Origin: Bacteroidales bacterium Bact_08
Lineage (GTDB): Bacteria; Bacteroidota; Bacteroidia; Bacteroidales; UBA932
Length of the DNA: 33,232 nucleotides
Reading direction: 5' to 3'
Assembly: GCA_001603425.1 (NCBI GenBank)
Contig: LUYZ01000004.1
Span: forward strand, 1 to 33,232
The notes beneath the pieces are model-generated. The model saw nothing but the letters and a program-made list of their open reading frames with translations. It made no database searches and had not been told where the DNA came from. A program made the position numbers and the translations under genes. Positions 32,744 to 33,232 of the stretch are shown one piece after another. Position 1 is the first letter of the stretch, and each line of letters begins with the position of its first letter.

Positions 32744-33232
32744 ATGGATTCAGAAATGTTGTTGAAAAAGAGAATAATAGAGAGTTCTTTGGAGTTATTT
32801 ATAAATAAAGGCTGCAAGGCAGTTACAATGGATATTGTGGCCAAAGAGTGCGGAATATCAAAAAGGACACTTTATGAAGTTTTTAAAGATAAATCTCATC
32901 TTTTAGAGGAGTGTATACAGGAGTTTTACAATCAGATGGTGGAGTACTCCTCTCAAATGAAAAATATTCAAGATAATGTTTTTGGAATACTCTTTAGAAT
33001 ACATGATTCTCAGTCAGATGTTTTTATAAATCTTAGAAGAGATTTTTTCTTAGATTTAAAAAGGTATTATAATACACTTTTTAAAAGAGCTGTAGGGAAA
33101 TTTATAGAGCATCATACACAAATGACTTTAGATTTTATTAAACAAGGACAGAAAGAGGGCTTAATAAAAAAAGATATTGATACAGATTTATTAACGAAAA
33201 TTATATTCGAAATATCTAATATAATTGATGAT
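32744..33232 (+). CDS. TetR/AcrR-family transcriptional regulator, 3'-truncated by the window
   Basis: The first 163 codons of a regulator run off the right edge without a stop. Residues 8-55 are the TetR DNA-binding domain: 'KRIIESSLELFINKGCKAVTMDIVAKECGISKRTLYEVFKDKSHLLEECI' (read as adjoining parts), with the helix-turn-helix at VAKECGISKRTLYEVF. The rest is an all-helical ligand/dimerisation domain typical of the family ('FINLRRDFFLDLKRYY', 'GQKEGLIKKDIDTDLLTKI'). In Bacteroidota TetR genes often precede RND efflux operons, but nothing downstream is visible here. The promoter overlaps a large inverted repeat. The start at 32744 fits the promoter; a second Met lies 4 residues in. Confidence 0.9.
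   Translation, partial: MDSEMLLKKRIIESSLELFINKGCKAVTMDIVAKECGISKRTLYEVFKDKSHLLEECIQEFYNQMVEYSSQMKNIQDNVFGILFRIHDSQSDVFINLRRDFFLDLKRYYNTLFKRAVGKFIEHHTQMTLDFIKQGQKEGLIKKDIDTDLLTKIIFEISNIIDD

Overview
The window is an AT-rich (by eye about one third G+C) chromosomal segment from a member of the Bacteroidota, most likely order Bacteroidales. The reasons are a TonB-dependent receptor with a carboxypeptidase-regulatory-like N-terminus, an S46 dipeptidyl-peptidase, the GTPase-motif-deficient EF-G paralogue, a transketolase split into two genes, the order sigma54 activator - lptE - TPR protein - secG, the PspC/PadR operon, the absence of Shine-Dalgarno sequences, and many intergenic matches to the Bacteroidota promoter -7 box TAnnTTTG. 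I see no insertion sequence, prophage, CRISPR array, tRNA or rRNA. The genus cannot be named from the sequence alone.

Layout. 1-3827 (minus): the start of an M48-type lipoprotein protease, a TonB-dependent receptor and an OFA-type MFS transporter. 3938-6593 (plus): a compact run of GT2 glycosyltransferase, twin-LAB_N membrane protein, thyA and folA. 6690-7427: an unusual superoxide dismutase with an export signal, converging on lepA (7490-9277, minus). 9380-12690 (plus): split transketolase followed by an ECF sigma factor, a one-TM putative anti-sigma protein and a Spy/CpxP-like periplasmic protein. 12715-16280 (minus): EF-G2 paralogue, LolD-like ABC ATPase and TrmN6-like methyltransferase. 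16627-17639 (plus): an orphan XRE/coiled-coil protein and RNase HII. 17647-20018 (minus): glycerate kinase, DUF6249-like membrane protein, second ECF sigma factor and small two-TM protein. 20097-23334 (plus): S46 DPP7-like peptidase and Mrp/ApbC. 23428-25937 (minus): OmpA-like/TPR lipoprotein and kdsB. 25992-28825 (plus): sigma54 activator, lptE, TPR protein, secG. 28980-31358 (plus): pspC - padR - pspC. 31419-33232: kbl (minus) divergent from a truncated TetR regulator (plus).

Themes. Much of the content is housekeeping: thymidylate/folate, translation factors, RNase HII, secretion. Envelope building and surveillance recur: LptE and KdsB for LPS, a LolD-type ATPase, LAB_N/GT2 for lipid-linked sugar, PspC, and two ECF sigma systems. 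The regulatory regions are the more unusual part. They include two face-to-face -7 boxes between the glycerate kinase and S46 genes, inverted repeats over the -33 position of the padR and tetR promoters, a palindrome touching the sod start codon, and a GC-rich hairpin inside an ECF sigma gene. I found no obviously new multi-gene defence or mobile system. The least explained pieces are the GT2/LAB_N pair, the ECF - one-TM - Spy-like trio behind transketolase, and the XRE/coiled-coil gene with its AT-rich upstream region.
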